Assembly (NCBI GenBank): GCA_009869945.1
Contig: WIXG01000052.1
Coordinates: 245,257-309,256 of the forward strand
Direction: 5' to 3'
Length of the DNA stretch: 64,000 nucleotides
From: Mesaphorura yosii
Lineage: Eukaryota; Arthropoda; Collembola; Poduromorpha; Tullbergiidae
Under the pieces are notes generated by a model that was given only the letters and a program-made list of their open reading frames with translations, was not told where the DNA came from and ran no database searches. The position numbers were made by a program, and so were the translations under genes. This document shows, in pieces, positions 26,261 through 36,804 of this stretch; the first letter of the stretch is position 1, and every line of letters begins with the position of its first letter.

Positions 26261-28380
26261 TTAAATCATCTGCTGCCCAAGCTTACGTTCCCTAACTTGT
26301 TTCTCTTCAAGAATCATGTTTCTGTACCCGGCGTTGAAGCCCTTCGTGCCGTCGGGTCCTCGGGGTTGGCGAATGACGGTGGCAGCAAGAGAGATATTAC
26401 CTTCGGAGGTACGCGATGATGCAAGTCGCTTCTGCAGCCACGCGCTCATGCCACCACTGGAACCATTCGTGATGTTGGCACCCTCGCAGTAGCTGTTGGA
26501 CTTAGGACGGTGTTGTCCAGGACCAAACACAGCGTTGGTTGGCGGTGATGATGCTGGACTCAGGTACAGCTGGTTAGACATTGCACTGCTGTGACTGTGT
26601 CTTTTCTGTTGCTGATGAGCATTGATGGGTAAGGAAACACCTCGACGGCGGAGAAGTACCTGCTCCAGTCCATCTAAATCGGCCCCCGGTGCGTAGTAAT
26701 GGTTGCGGTTAAAGAGATCGCCGCCTGGATGGTGCGGATAAGAAAAGCTTCCATTTCGGCTACTGGCAGCACTGCTGGCCGGACTGAGCGAGCTGCCGCT
26801 TGTCAAGCTTGCATTACTGAATCGTTGGCTTCTTCTTTGATAATTGCTATTGTTGTTGTAAATCTGACCATTGGCTCTCATGCTGTAAATAAGAAAACAA
26901 GGGCAATGTATTAGTACTAAAGATAACACAAGTCGGGAAACCGATGTCGTCATGCGTTCGTGGCCTGACATCAACAGGAAAGGTGCATGAGTCACGCGCT
27001 GCACACGTAGTGCCCGCTTTGAGCATACATGACCACGCGATTTACGTTATACTAGAATGTATGAACCTAATGATGATTGTAAAGTAACGTGTAATGTATG
27101 ACTCACCATCTCGCCAATTCAGAATCAGAGAGCTGTTGCTGTTCCATAGAATTCCTGGCCTGGGCCCTTGGCTTCTGTCCGTTTTCGTTTGACTTATCTT
27201 TGTTGCTGGTCGCAATGGGCAATGACTTCAATGTTGATGTCAACGGGTCAACTCGTCTGATTTTTGTACCGTCTGAGTTGATTTCGACTTTGCTTGCTTT
27301 GCGAAGTGCGTCAACCACCACATTGAATTCCTTTGAAATCTGCTTCACTTTACGAAGTCCAGCAACCAACTTCAATGAGACGAAACCATCGGAACGACGC
27401 CTCACATGCTTCAACAGGAAGCCGTCTCTAGCCAAATGATCGTCGGAGAACATGGACTCAACTTGTTTGATAATTTTCGTCTCGACGTCCTCTGTTGATG
27501 CCACTGTGCCGTCGCAGTCGTCTGCGTTCGCATCGTTCTTGTGGTCCGGAGAATCACCAGAGACGTCCCCATCGCATGAAGAATCAGAATCGCGCCTCGA
27601 TGCGTACAGTTGTTGATGCGATTGCTTTTCCAGAAACTCAAGTGTAGACGCCAACGATGTGGTCAAAGCTCGGCTGCTGTCGTTTGAATTTTCATCATCC
27701 GTAAACACAATTGTGTCTTGCTCACCGTCAGATGAATTGTAGTTGCTCGAGTTGCTCTGAACGAAATCACTTCCACAATCAATTCCGGCATCCAGTTTGT
27801 CTTCGTCATCTTCAAGCAGGACGTAGTCCATGCGTTTCGACAGCTCCGCTTCTTCACTCAACGTGACCGAGTTGAGACGAAGCACCGGCAGACAAGACGT
27901 GAGCGTCGTAATTGTTGTTGAATCCGTGTTAGAGTTTGGGTCTGAACTTTTCTCGGTTGAGACAGTCGTAGTTACAATTTCGATCGTCATTGTAGCAAGT
28001 ATGTAATTCCAGAAACTCTTGAATATGCTGATTTCAGAGGTGCGGAGATAATGCAAAACTGCGCTGGAAGTCCAATTCCAGAGGAATAAGACCGTAGTCA
28101 GAACTAGCTTGGCAAGAAACTCAACTGCTGACTGAAGCGTAGTGCCGAGCTGGTGGATCCATTTATATTGGGTTTCTGCTTCAGCACGACTCGATATCGT
28201 CAGCGTGTTCATGTGGTGATGGTACGTAGAATTCTCCAACTCCGCACACTCAGCAGTCAGTCGCTCCTCCTCTGTGTTGTTGTTCGACACGTAGATGTGA
28301 GCTTTTCTATTACGGCGACTTTGTTGGCTCTTGTGGCCTTTTCCACCACTACGATGGTTAATGTCGGATGACAGCATCAT
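26261..28380 (-). CDS. LARP6: La-related protein 6 lacking an RRM, with a hydrophobic N-terminal segment
   Basis: RNA-binding protein of the LARP6 family, known in vertebrates for binding collagen mRNA 5' stem-loops. Coding exons are 28380..27107 and 26882..26261 (631 residues), joined through a phase-2 intron of 224 bp (GTGAGT...TTACAG). A leader intron (28488..28399) ends just before the start, which favours the ATG at 28380. The La motif spans residues about 299-379, with hallmark segments FSDDHLARDGFLLKHVRR and GFVSLKLVAGLRKVK. The C-terminal SUZ-C-type box (VIRQPRGPDGTKGF) is at 594-607 and closely resembles that of human LARP6. Residues 380-590 are low-complexity Ser/Asn/Gln with no RNP motifs, so the RRM that normally follows the La motif is absent; the 224-bp intron is too short to hide it. 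Residues about 84-113 are strongly hydrophobic and 117-140 moderately so. Residues 180-300 are acidic and Ser/Asp-rich. Identity is firm; membrane association is inference. Confidence 0.9.
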
Positions 28381-28398
28381 GATCACCAACACGTTTAC

Positions 28399-28488
28399 CT
28401 GTTGGAACTGGAAGCATGCAAACACGTTAGCAAATTTAGTTTGAAGCGATTTGACGGCGTGACGCTGGACAACTCGGACAATACTTAC
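28399..28488 (-). other. Leader (5' UTR) intron of LARP6
   Basis: A consensus donor (CTG then GTAAGT) at 28488 and an acceptor (ttccaacag) ending at 28399 bound a 90-bp intron 18 bp upstream of the ATG. Without splicing, the open frame extends 15 codons further but begins with GTG, which supports the shorter start. Confidence 0.6.
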
Positions 28489-28639
28489 CAGACGCTCGAC
28501 TGCGAACTTCGGATTGATGATTTAACTTGGCTATTTCGGATTTCTTTTTAATTGCCACGTAACACAGTTACACAGTTCTAATGAAGAGAAATTTTCGAAC
28601 TCAGGCTCAGTCGCACATTCACCTTCGAACTCTAAACTA

Positions 28640-31600
28640 ACAATAAATTAATTTTATTCGTGCGGCTTCTTTCCAGTCTCCCTTGGTTTATTCCCTCGCT
28701 TGTCTTTTGTTCATATTTTTATCTGTGCAATCTTCCCTTCTCCTGTCTGTCCTCGTCCAGTCTAACGTTGATAACAAACGACTCATTTGACTTTCCGGTA
28801 CCCTACGCCTTCTATTTATGCAGAAGAGCAAACAATTAACCCCACACTGACTGGACTGAATTGAGAATGGTTCGGCCTGTCTTTGTCCATGCACAGTTTG
28901 ACCTTTCAGGGCTCAAGTCATGGTGGTTGATTTGCGGTAGATCAGCGAACTTGATGTAGACGCTCGGTTTGCCCCTTCGTCATTTTTGAACGATTTATTT
29001 ACGATCCTGCCTGCGTGGGTCAGACAGAGTCTGGAATACTGTTTATTAAATTAATAATAATTAAGAGCGAGGGGACAAGACACGATTGTCAACAGAGTTC
29101 AACCTATTTCACACACCCTCCATGCCCCTATCTACAGCGGCAGTTGTTATCTTTATCTTCTACGTCTTGGTTTGACATTTCTGAAGGTAATGTCAACGGA
29201 CTGGTATTTACATAGCATATTTCCATAAAAACACGATACGCGAGGCTCATGATCCCGCATTTGCTCGCGCATATTAATAGCCATTCAAGCCACACTGGCT
29301 CGCAAAACCTGCTCCTGTTGTTAACTGCCAAGCTGTATACATTGCGCTCAAAGTCCGTGTATAAAAAGGAGGCTGGAAACCAAATCCTTCCACCGACAAA
29401 AAGTTGGCAACCATTATGCGACTTGTGACTTTTGTGTTGCTTGAAGATGAGATGCAGTTTCAGTGCAGAGACAACGAGATGCAACTTGACGTGCGCAAGG
29501 CCAAGTTCAAAAATCCCATAGCTTAAGCTAATGCACTAGTAACTCCATAACTAAATGGCTTGACACAAGAGTCCGCTTTTAGCGTGGGCAATAACATCTA
29601 TTTTGCAAGCTGAAAACAAAAGTGATACGACGGCATGAGTCATGGCGTGGCGTGGCATGGCAGGTTATACTACCAGAAGAGGAGAGATCGATGGGATTTG
29701 TTTTGCAATAATCCCATGTGTGATCACTTATGAGAGCGATGAATCCATTTATCTATCAAAATTCAACATCCTGCGGCAGTCCCATGTGCCTAGTGAGACC
29801 GCTATAATCTCCCCTTAAGCTGACTGGTGAGTTGGAACTTTGAACTGCCGGGACTGAGACTGACATCCAGAATCCAGATCCAGCCACTTTGTAACAGCTA
29901 TAAAATTCAGCGGAGCCGGAATCTGTACTGGAATTATGGATTCCACGGTAATAAAAATGTCTGCGAGAGTTTTATAGCTTCAGCACCCACCCACCAAGCC
30001 CACTTGTTTTCCATTTTTTACGGTTGATAATTGGCTACTGATGCTCATGAGCTCATGACTCATGGCTACTTTATGTCCCTCGCAGGTGCGAGCTTGAACT
30101 TATTTGATAAGGCAGCAATAAAACAATAAATATGAATTCTGTGTAAAGTTACTTCTTGCTTAGTTAATTTTAGCTCGTGTGATTCACTCAATGCTCCTAA
30201 CCCTATTGGCATTTTTGTCCAGAATTCGTGAGATGAATCTCAATAAGGATTAAACTCGATTAAATTGTCTGGAATGCAAAAATGTTGATTGGTAATTTGG
30301 AACAATGTAAAAATAAAACATGATGTGCAACAACAGACTCGCGGGGTTCACGTGAAAAGGAAAATTCATGTGCTGAAGATTGGGGATTTTGCTGCAGATA
30401 TCGCTCAAAGTATTTCAGTCAGGTGTTAGCCAGTGTTTGTTGGGCATCAAACCCAAAGCCCATCTCAAGTGCGGCTCATGTTTATCCCGTGCACTCAAGT
30501 TCACGTTCACGGCCTTCAGAGCGCTTAATCTTGGTTTATCCATGTGCCCTGCCCATGATTAACCATGCGCCAAGCCATGTGGATTGCTCACAAATCCGTC
30601 GCATTAAAATTACTCTCTTGAGTTGTTGAGTCGAGTTGTCATTGCCAGGCTTAAGGCACAGGCTTCTCACGAGCCACTTATGCCATGAATGAATAAATCC
30701 CATTCCCCATTATCATGATGTGCTGGAAAGGTTGCAAAGAGGTCATCGAATGACAAAAGGGTAAAATCGGCAACCACACACGAATGTATGAATGTGCTAG
30801 ACAATAATAAGTATAATTGCAGTTTCCGGCGATGCTGTGGCTGAACTGGATCCGTTTTGAAAGAGACACGCTGACGCTTGGAAATGACTAAACGTGGATT
30901 ATTACGATTATTGTATAAAAATTAAGAATTGACATTGATACAATTTGCAGTGCACACGTCGTCTAGTTTTCCGAGTAAGTATTTATTTTTCTTGCATTCG
31001 CTTGTGTAGAAATGTTTGTTTTAGAATTTCAAACTTTGCAATGCGCGTGTGATATTTTCGCGTTGACGAGTTAATGCTTTTATCGATAGACGAGTTGGAT
31101 TAATAGATTTGCTGCACACATGTTTGCGGTTTATTAGCTTTGTGGTGCAATGAGTGAAGAATAGTAAATGAATTAAGGTGTGTGCTGCACCTGGGTATTG
31201 GTGCTATTTTCCAGGAAAATTTTCGAACTATGGACACTTTATGATAATTGCATATGCTTATTATAAATTCCCACAAAATTGCAACACGCGCTTCAAATGA
31301 ATTCCAAATCGTAGCATTTTGTATTGACTTTTATTCAATTTGCAGTTTTCAGGTATTTGGAACCTGTAATTATGAAAATTTAGGTTCGAAATTGTGGCTA
31401 AAAGTACTTCCACGAAATTCAAAAATTTGCATGAGACAGACTATTTTCACAATTCAAGTCTGCTGTTTAACGTGTTGAAATGAAGCTTTTCAAAGCAACG
31501 CAAGGGCAAGGTGAACGGGCTCGTTAACAACACTTTTTGCATTTTGGAGTTACACAATTCATGTGCAACATTCACACTATTAGTATATTAATGATTCATA

Positions 31601-32300
31601 TTGCCAAAGTCAACCTTCGTAAATTTTGAGCTCGCATTTATCCATGAAATGAATGACCCTCCAGAATTCCATAATTAAAGATTGATGACAGCCAGAGAGA
31701 CCCTAGACAAGGCCGACCGCCTCTGAAATTGCGAGATTTCATTTCAGAGTTCAGTCAGCGCAAGCAAGAGGCAAAGAACCAGTTTCACTAAACGTTCCCA
31801 TTAACCAGTACTGACCTTTAACTACAATTGTGGGCTATGTACAGAACAGGAAGGAAGAAGACGACTCATGGTGAGGTGAGAGCATTGTTCGACGTGTGGC
31901 CTTCCAAACTCATGTTTCACTTCCGCTTTAAAAAGCGACAATTCCACGGTTTACTTCATAAGTACCATTTTTGATTTAATGATTTAACCCTTCGGGTGGT
32001 AATAGCGAGCATTAGCAGTGAAAAACAATGACAGGAGCGGGCCTTCGTTCAATATTGAACCGGGCAAAATTTGTGGAAAGGTAGGATACGAACTTGGACA
32101 AAAACATAAGCAATATTTCAGCGAAAACCGGAGGAGATTTTATTTGCATTGCAAAATTTACAAAATCAGAGTATTAGGTTTAAACTTGCACGTAGTAATC
32201 AAAATATTGCTACAACTTTGTATGTTGCAACGAAAACCAGGAAACATGTTTTCATTGCCAGACAGTGTGTCAAAGGTTGCAGACGCAAAAAAGTATGAAC
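28640..32300. other. Intergenic region between LARP6 and DCTN3
   Basis: No convincing gene seen. It should contain the LARP6 promoter at its left end and the DCTN3 3' UTR at its right end (minus-strand AATAAA at 32314-32309). Only short frames with random-looking translations occur. Confidence 0.4.
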
Positions 32301-32782
32301 TCAGCAATTTTTATTACAAGCGTTCCAGAAATGACATAACACGTCTATTCTTATCAGAACAGCTTTTGCCTTTCTTTATGATGTAGTAATACTGGATTCT
32401 GCTGATTCAGGCAAGCACCGTGCAGTCGCGCTCGAATGTCGCAGAGCTACGGCTACACGTTTCAACGATCAGATAACACTTTACTCGTGCATGACCTCTG
32501 CAGATAGCAAACGAAAGGAAAGAAAACGACGCAGTTGCTTCTGAAATATCGAAATACTGGTGACTGCGACATATTGAAATCTGCGTATCCGAAGTATCAA
32601 TCTAAGATTGCTTCTAGGTGTGTAGATGCTTGAATTTCAGGAAGATAGAATTATGTTCGCAGCTAATGAGGTTCTTCATCAGTAGTTTTTCTCAGTTGTA
32701 ATTAAGTTCTTCCCGTGCAATTGCAATACGTGGCTTTGAATATTAAACTCATTTAGCAACAGGCGTTGGACGGCGGACCCAC

Positions 32783-33645
32783 TTAAATAGTTGAGTTCGT
32801 TATCTGAAACAAAACAGAAGGCATTAATATTTGCAATAAGCTTTAAGTTTTTCAATTGCCTTACAAGCATGTCAATAGCTTCCGTGAGGGTTTGAATTTT
32901 TGATGAGACAAGGATTGGCGACTCCAGATCCTCAATTTGCTGGAACTTTAACTTCTCCAGTTCTTCCTTCAATGAGATGATATCTACAAAAGACAAAGCA
33001 AAGCGACGTAAAGAATTAGGAATTAAAATCTTTATAGTCCTGAGGGAATGCAAGTGATAAGTGTTTATGCGGACTTACCACGAATATTTTTGCTATTCAT
33101 GGCTTCGTTAACTTCCTCGACGTTGATATTTTTTATCATTCTGTGCATTTGACGTACGATGGGCTCGGCTAATAAAATTGCATTAGCTTTGGATTCAGAA
33201 CCAAGAAGTTCGCTTCCTTGATTGCTGCTGTCCTCCAATTGTATCAGGTCCAAAATATCTTCAACTGAACATACCCGACAAACAAAGTATTCGTACCTCA
33301 GTACTCCAATTGAGATTAATTCAGAGGCAGGGAGGTTCAAAAATTACTTCGTACCCGACTTCATGAGCTTCGTCACGTTTTCGCGGCTCATCAAACTTCG
33401 CTGTATTTGACCATTGATTTGAATTAATTCGTTCATAACCTAACACCAGAGAACCATAAATATCAACTTGGGTTTGACTTAACGCTAATCAGAGGATCAA
33501 AAGACTTGAATCTACAAACTTGTCTGTTTTGTTGAATCTTGGAATTAATCTCATTGCCAAATACTTTCCTCTCCATAATTGCTACACGCTCGTCCAAAGT
33601 TAGGAGAATTGTGGACAGATTAGTTTCTTCTTGCGCAGCCGACAT
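32783..33645 (-). CDS. DCTN3: Dynactin subunit 3 (p24)
   Basis: Small coiled-coil subunit of the dynactin shoulder/sidearm, a cofactor of cytoplasmic dynein. Five coding exons: 33645..33520, 33439..33355, 33264..33079, 32983..32865 and 32803..32783. They give 178 residues (human p24 has 186). The N-terminal pattern TLDERVAIMERKVFG matches the family start (LxxRVxxLERxVYG). The segment ending in VTKLMKSVEDILDLI matches the conserved block before the KIEDLIKYLDP region. Heptad-like helices continue to the end. The first donor is GTTTGT, a weak site; the last exon encodes only six residues plus stop. Skipping the last splice would instead give an open tail of about 60 extra residues, so the C-terminus is less certain. 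An in-frame ATG lies four codons upstream (33657). The gene is head to head with PTAR1. Confidence 0.75.
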
Positions 33646-34225
33646 TTTGTCGTGCAATCTATAAATACAGTTAAGTTAATAAAATTGAACACCAGGATAA
33701 AAACTAATTTTGATTGGAGGCAGAACCTTACCTTCGAGTTCACGTTTCAGAGTTTGCGACTGGCGACTACCAATGATGAAGTAATGGCTAAGTCGCGTTC
33801 AAGTTTAAATTACTTTGCAAATGGGATCAGAATAATTGGATGAAGGGACAACGACATGCTCATCGGCTCAATGTCAATTTGTCGATATAAACCGTGCCTT
33901 GGTGTCGGGCTGCTGAGAGTCTCTCTAATGATACTCAGTGGATGAGTCATCCCTTTGAGTTCCCCGCTCTACGAGATGTAAGGAATTGAGTCTCAAGCTG
34001 TTTGATTTACCCCAGCCTAATTCAAATCTTGAAATTTTTTAATCCGATAAAGGCAAAATAAATCCATATATTTGGAAGAACTTGGACAATTTTGGACACT
34101 GAGTTACTAAATGAAGCTCGGCATCCGCGCCAGGTTCAGAGGGGTAAGCTAAATGCCCTTGTTTCGTTTAAAATTCTATAAAACCCGTAAATCCACAAGC
34201 GATTGCTTTATCTACCCATTCAGCA
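33646..34225. promoter_or_regulatory. Shared intergenic region between divergent DCTN3 and PTAR1
   Basis: Only about 580 bp separate the two start codons, so both promoters must lie here. A possible PTAR1 leader intron (donor GGGGTAAGCT near 34142, acceptor tctacccattcag ending 34223) would leave less than 500 bp. No clear TATA box was identified. Bidirectional activity is inferred from layout. Confidence 0.45.
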
Positions 34226-35924
34226 ATGAGTACGTGCAGTCACCGAGTTCCGTCATCTGTCAACAATAATGGAGCGCGCAAAATGCGCAAGAATCGTGTT
34301 GATTGTGAGATGGGGCCCGACATAGACTCCGACGTTGAATTTTCTGAGGTCACCGAGAAAATCTTGCTGACAATTAATGCTGTTCTGGACAAAGATGATT
34401 TGCTGTAAGTTCATAACGAATATAACTTCAAGTGAATCATTTAAATGCTTTGTAATTAGTATTTCATTGCCCGCTAATTTTCCGTAGGGACGAATTTGAC
34501 ATAATCCCAGAAGAAAGTCAATCGAATCATTCGCCCGTGTTTCACACTGATCACAAGTTGGCACTAGAGTCTTGGTGCGTTCCATTTTTGTATCAACATT
34601 CCTTACAACATTTCATCTCGACAATAGTTGTACCTAATTATGAGAAACTGAAAGCGAAAAGAAGCGTTTCAAATACATCGAATTCTGCTGCTTACTCAAA
34701 TGGCAACGCGGTTTCCTTGATGACACCAGCGCCGTCAACTTCTCGACCAGAGCAACCCGAGAGTGTTCAGAACTCAAATCCAACCTGTAAATCCTGCTCC
34801 AGGCAGGTCTACTACGCTCAAGTCAAACCACAGCCACAATTCACCGAGATCGAGCGATTGAAGAGAGGCCATGAACTCACGAGAATCCTATTGCTCATTA
34901 ATCCTGATTTAACAACTGCGTGGAATTTCCGAAGAGAATTATTCCTCAACAAGCGGGACTACGTAGACATCCAGCTGGCATCAGAGTTGAACTTCATTTC
35001 ACTAATTTCTTCAAGGAAGCCGAAATGCTTAGAAGCATTCAGTTATCGACGGTTAGCACACAGAGAATCAATTTCTTATGATAGCTCTTATGCCAACTAA
35101 TTTGATTCACTTCCAGATGGATTGTGGAGGAGCAATTGAACCCAAGTAATAGTGACGATATTAACGACTCATTCATCTGGACACATCCAATTACATTTTT
35201 TCAAAATGAGGTCAAGTGTATTGAACGAGCAGCAACCAAATACTTCAGCAACTACCACGCGTGGACATACCGCCAATATCTGCTGAAAGCATTTTTGAAC
35301 ACTTCGTCAACACCTCATCTGATAACTTCTGAAGAAAAGCAAATGATTCTAGACATGGAAATGAATTCGGCAAATATTTGGCTACAAACTCATGTGTCGG
35401 ATCATAGCGGATTTCACTATAGGCAGCAACTGCTCTTTGAGATTCAAGTCCACCTGCAGAAAAAAGCTAACGGAAACAGAATTGTGAAGATGTACATGGA
35501 CGAATTGAAAGAAAACTGTAGGATGATTGACTACTTCAATGGACATGAATCATTGTGGTACCACCGACGAGCTGTCTTGAAACAATTTTTGAGTTGGGCT
35601 GACTTTTACCCGAACCAGACGCGTCTCAGTGTGACGCCGCCTCTTGACGCAGGTAAGGAAGTACCTGATTTGAAAGCAATAGTCAGCAGCATCTACTTGG
35701 ACGAGAAAAGATTAGTCGATTGTGTTCGCCATGAGACAGCAACTGGTCTCGGGACTTCGGCACCAGGCAATAATGCTTCACAAATCTCAAAACGTAGTTT
35801 AGCAGGTTCAAGCAATGCATTTGATCACACTATAAATCTGAAGCAACTTAATCTTCTCTATGCACAAAGACATGCCAAATGGTGTCGATATTGTTTCAAC
35901 TGGACTGACATGTTAGACATTTAA
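34226..35924 (+). CDS. PTAR1: Protein prenyltransferase alpha-subunit repeat-containing protein 1
   Basis: Homologue of PTAR1, the alpha-like subunit of geranylgeranyltransferase type III, which with RabGGTB prenylates the Golgi SNARE Ykt6 (known for the family). Exons 34226..34404, 34488..35051 and 35117..35924 give 516 residues; human PTAR1 has about 402. Conserved blocks are LALESWCVPFLY (85-95), LLLINPDLTTAWNFRREL (194-211), AFSYRRWIVEEQL across the second intron, FSNYHAWTYRQYLL, HVSDHSGFHYRQQLL and GHESLWYHRRAVL. These are the Trp-containing PPTA repeats. The extra length is mainly a Ser/Asn/Pro-rich insert at about 115-180 that includes a CKSC pair, plus a longer C-terminus. The donor at 35052 is GTTAGC, weaker than usual, but the join restores the conserved RRW. 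AATAAA signals at 36118 and 36187 lie downstream. Confidence 0.92.
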
Positions 35925-36117
35925 TCTTCACGTTGGCAAAATTACCAACATACACAATTTAATAATATTTTGCAATACCAGAGTTTAACAGCTGCAATCT
36001 TTATTTGTAACGTTGTAAAATAATGCTTGTCTGTACAAATCTCTGTGACTGTGAGCTGTGAAATCTTGCAGTTAGTACTCTTGAACGCAACCACGTTACA
36101 TAGCACAGAATGAGCCG

Positions 36118-36192
36118 AATAAACATTTATGCAAACTCCTGTCTTATAATTGTTGTATGATATGATTGTATCTCACTAAACTGGTAAATAAA
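36118..36192 (+). promoter_or_regulatory. Candidate poly(A) signals for PTAR1
   Basis: AATAAA occurs at 36118-36123 and again at 36187-36192, about 190 and 265 bp after the PTAR1 stop codon. The two may give alternative 3' ends. Confidence 0.5.
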
Positions 36193-36804
36193 CAGAGTCG
36201 TAATTAAATATTGGAATAACTCTCCATTCTCCATGCAATGTTAAATATTATTTCCTTTTCTCCGCGTTTCATATCATCGTTGGTTCGTTTTCCGACTTTG
36301 TCGGCCTTGCTCCATCCAACATGTCCATCATTCTAAATAGCTGAATAATAATCAAATTATTTCGAAACAAATGTGTATGAACTTTTCTTTTCCATTTCAT
36401 CGTGTGGAACACCTTCTTTGTCATTCAGTACAACCAGGAGACGATCATTGAAGAGGGTGCACGAGTTGTCAAAATCCGACAAAAGAATACAAAATGTTAG
36501 CCCTGGAGCCTGCGTATGCGAAAATCAAATCTACAAAAGGGAATCAAATAGAATGACTGCAATAAAGAAGGTGTCATTCATTCGATTTGAGTATTGATGT
36601 TGAAGAACACGATTTGTCGCTTGAAACTCGAACAAAGGACCGCTAAAGTTCTCAATTTAAACCATGTGCTCGCTCGCTGGGTTCGGGCTAAACTCACAGC
36701 TCAATCAATTGATCACTGTGATGGGGAAGTTATTTAAAGAGCTGGGAAGCTGGGATCTGAGCGTTTGAAGATTCACTAAGACTAAGAATTGATAGATTCC
36801 GGGG

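Noticed and set aside
26883-27004. Upstream extension of the second LARP6 exon beginning at a GTG, with a hydrophobic stretch
   Set aside because: It is intron sequence. An acceptor at 26883 joins in frame to the donor at 27106, and the start codon would not be ATG.
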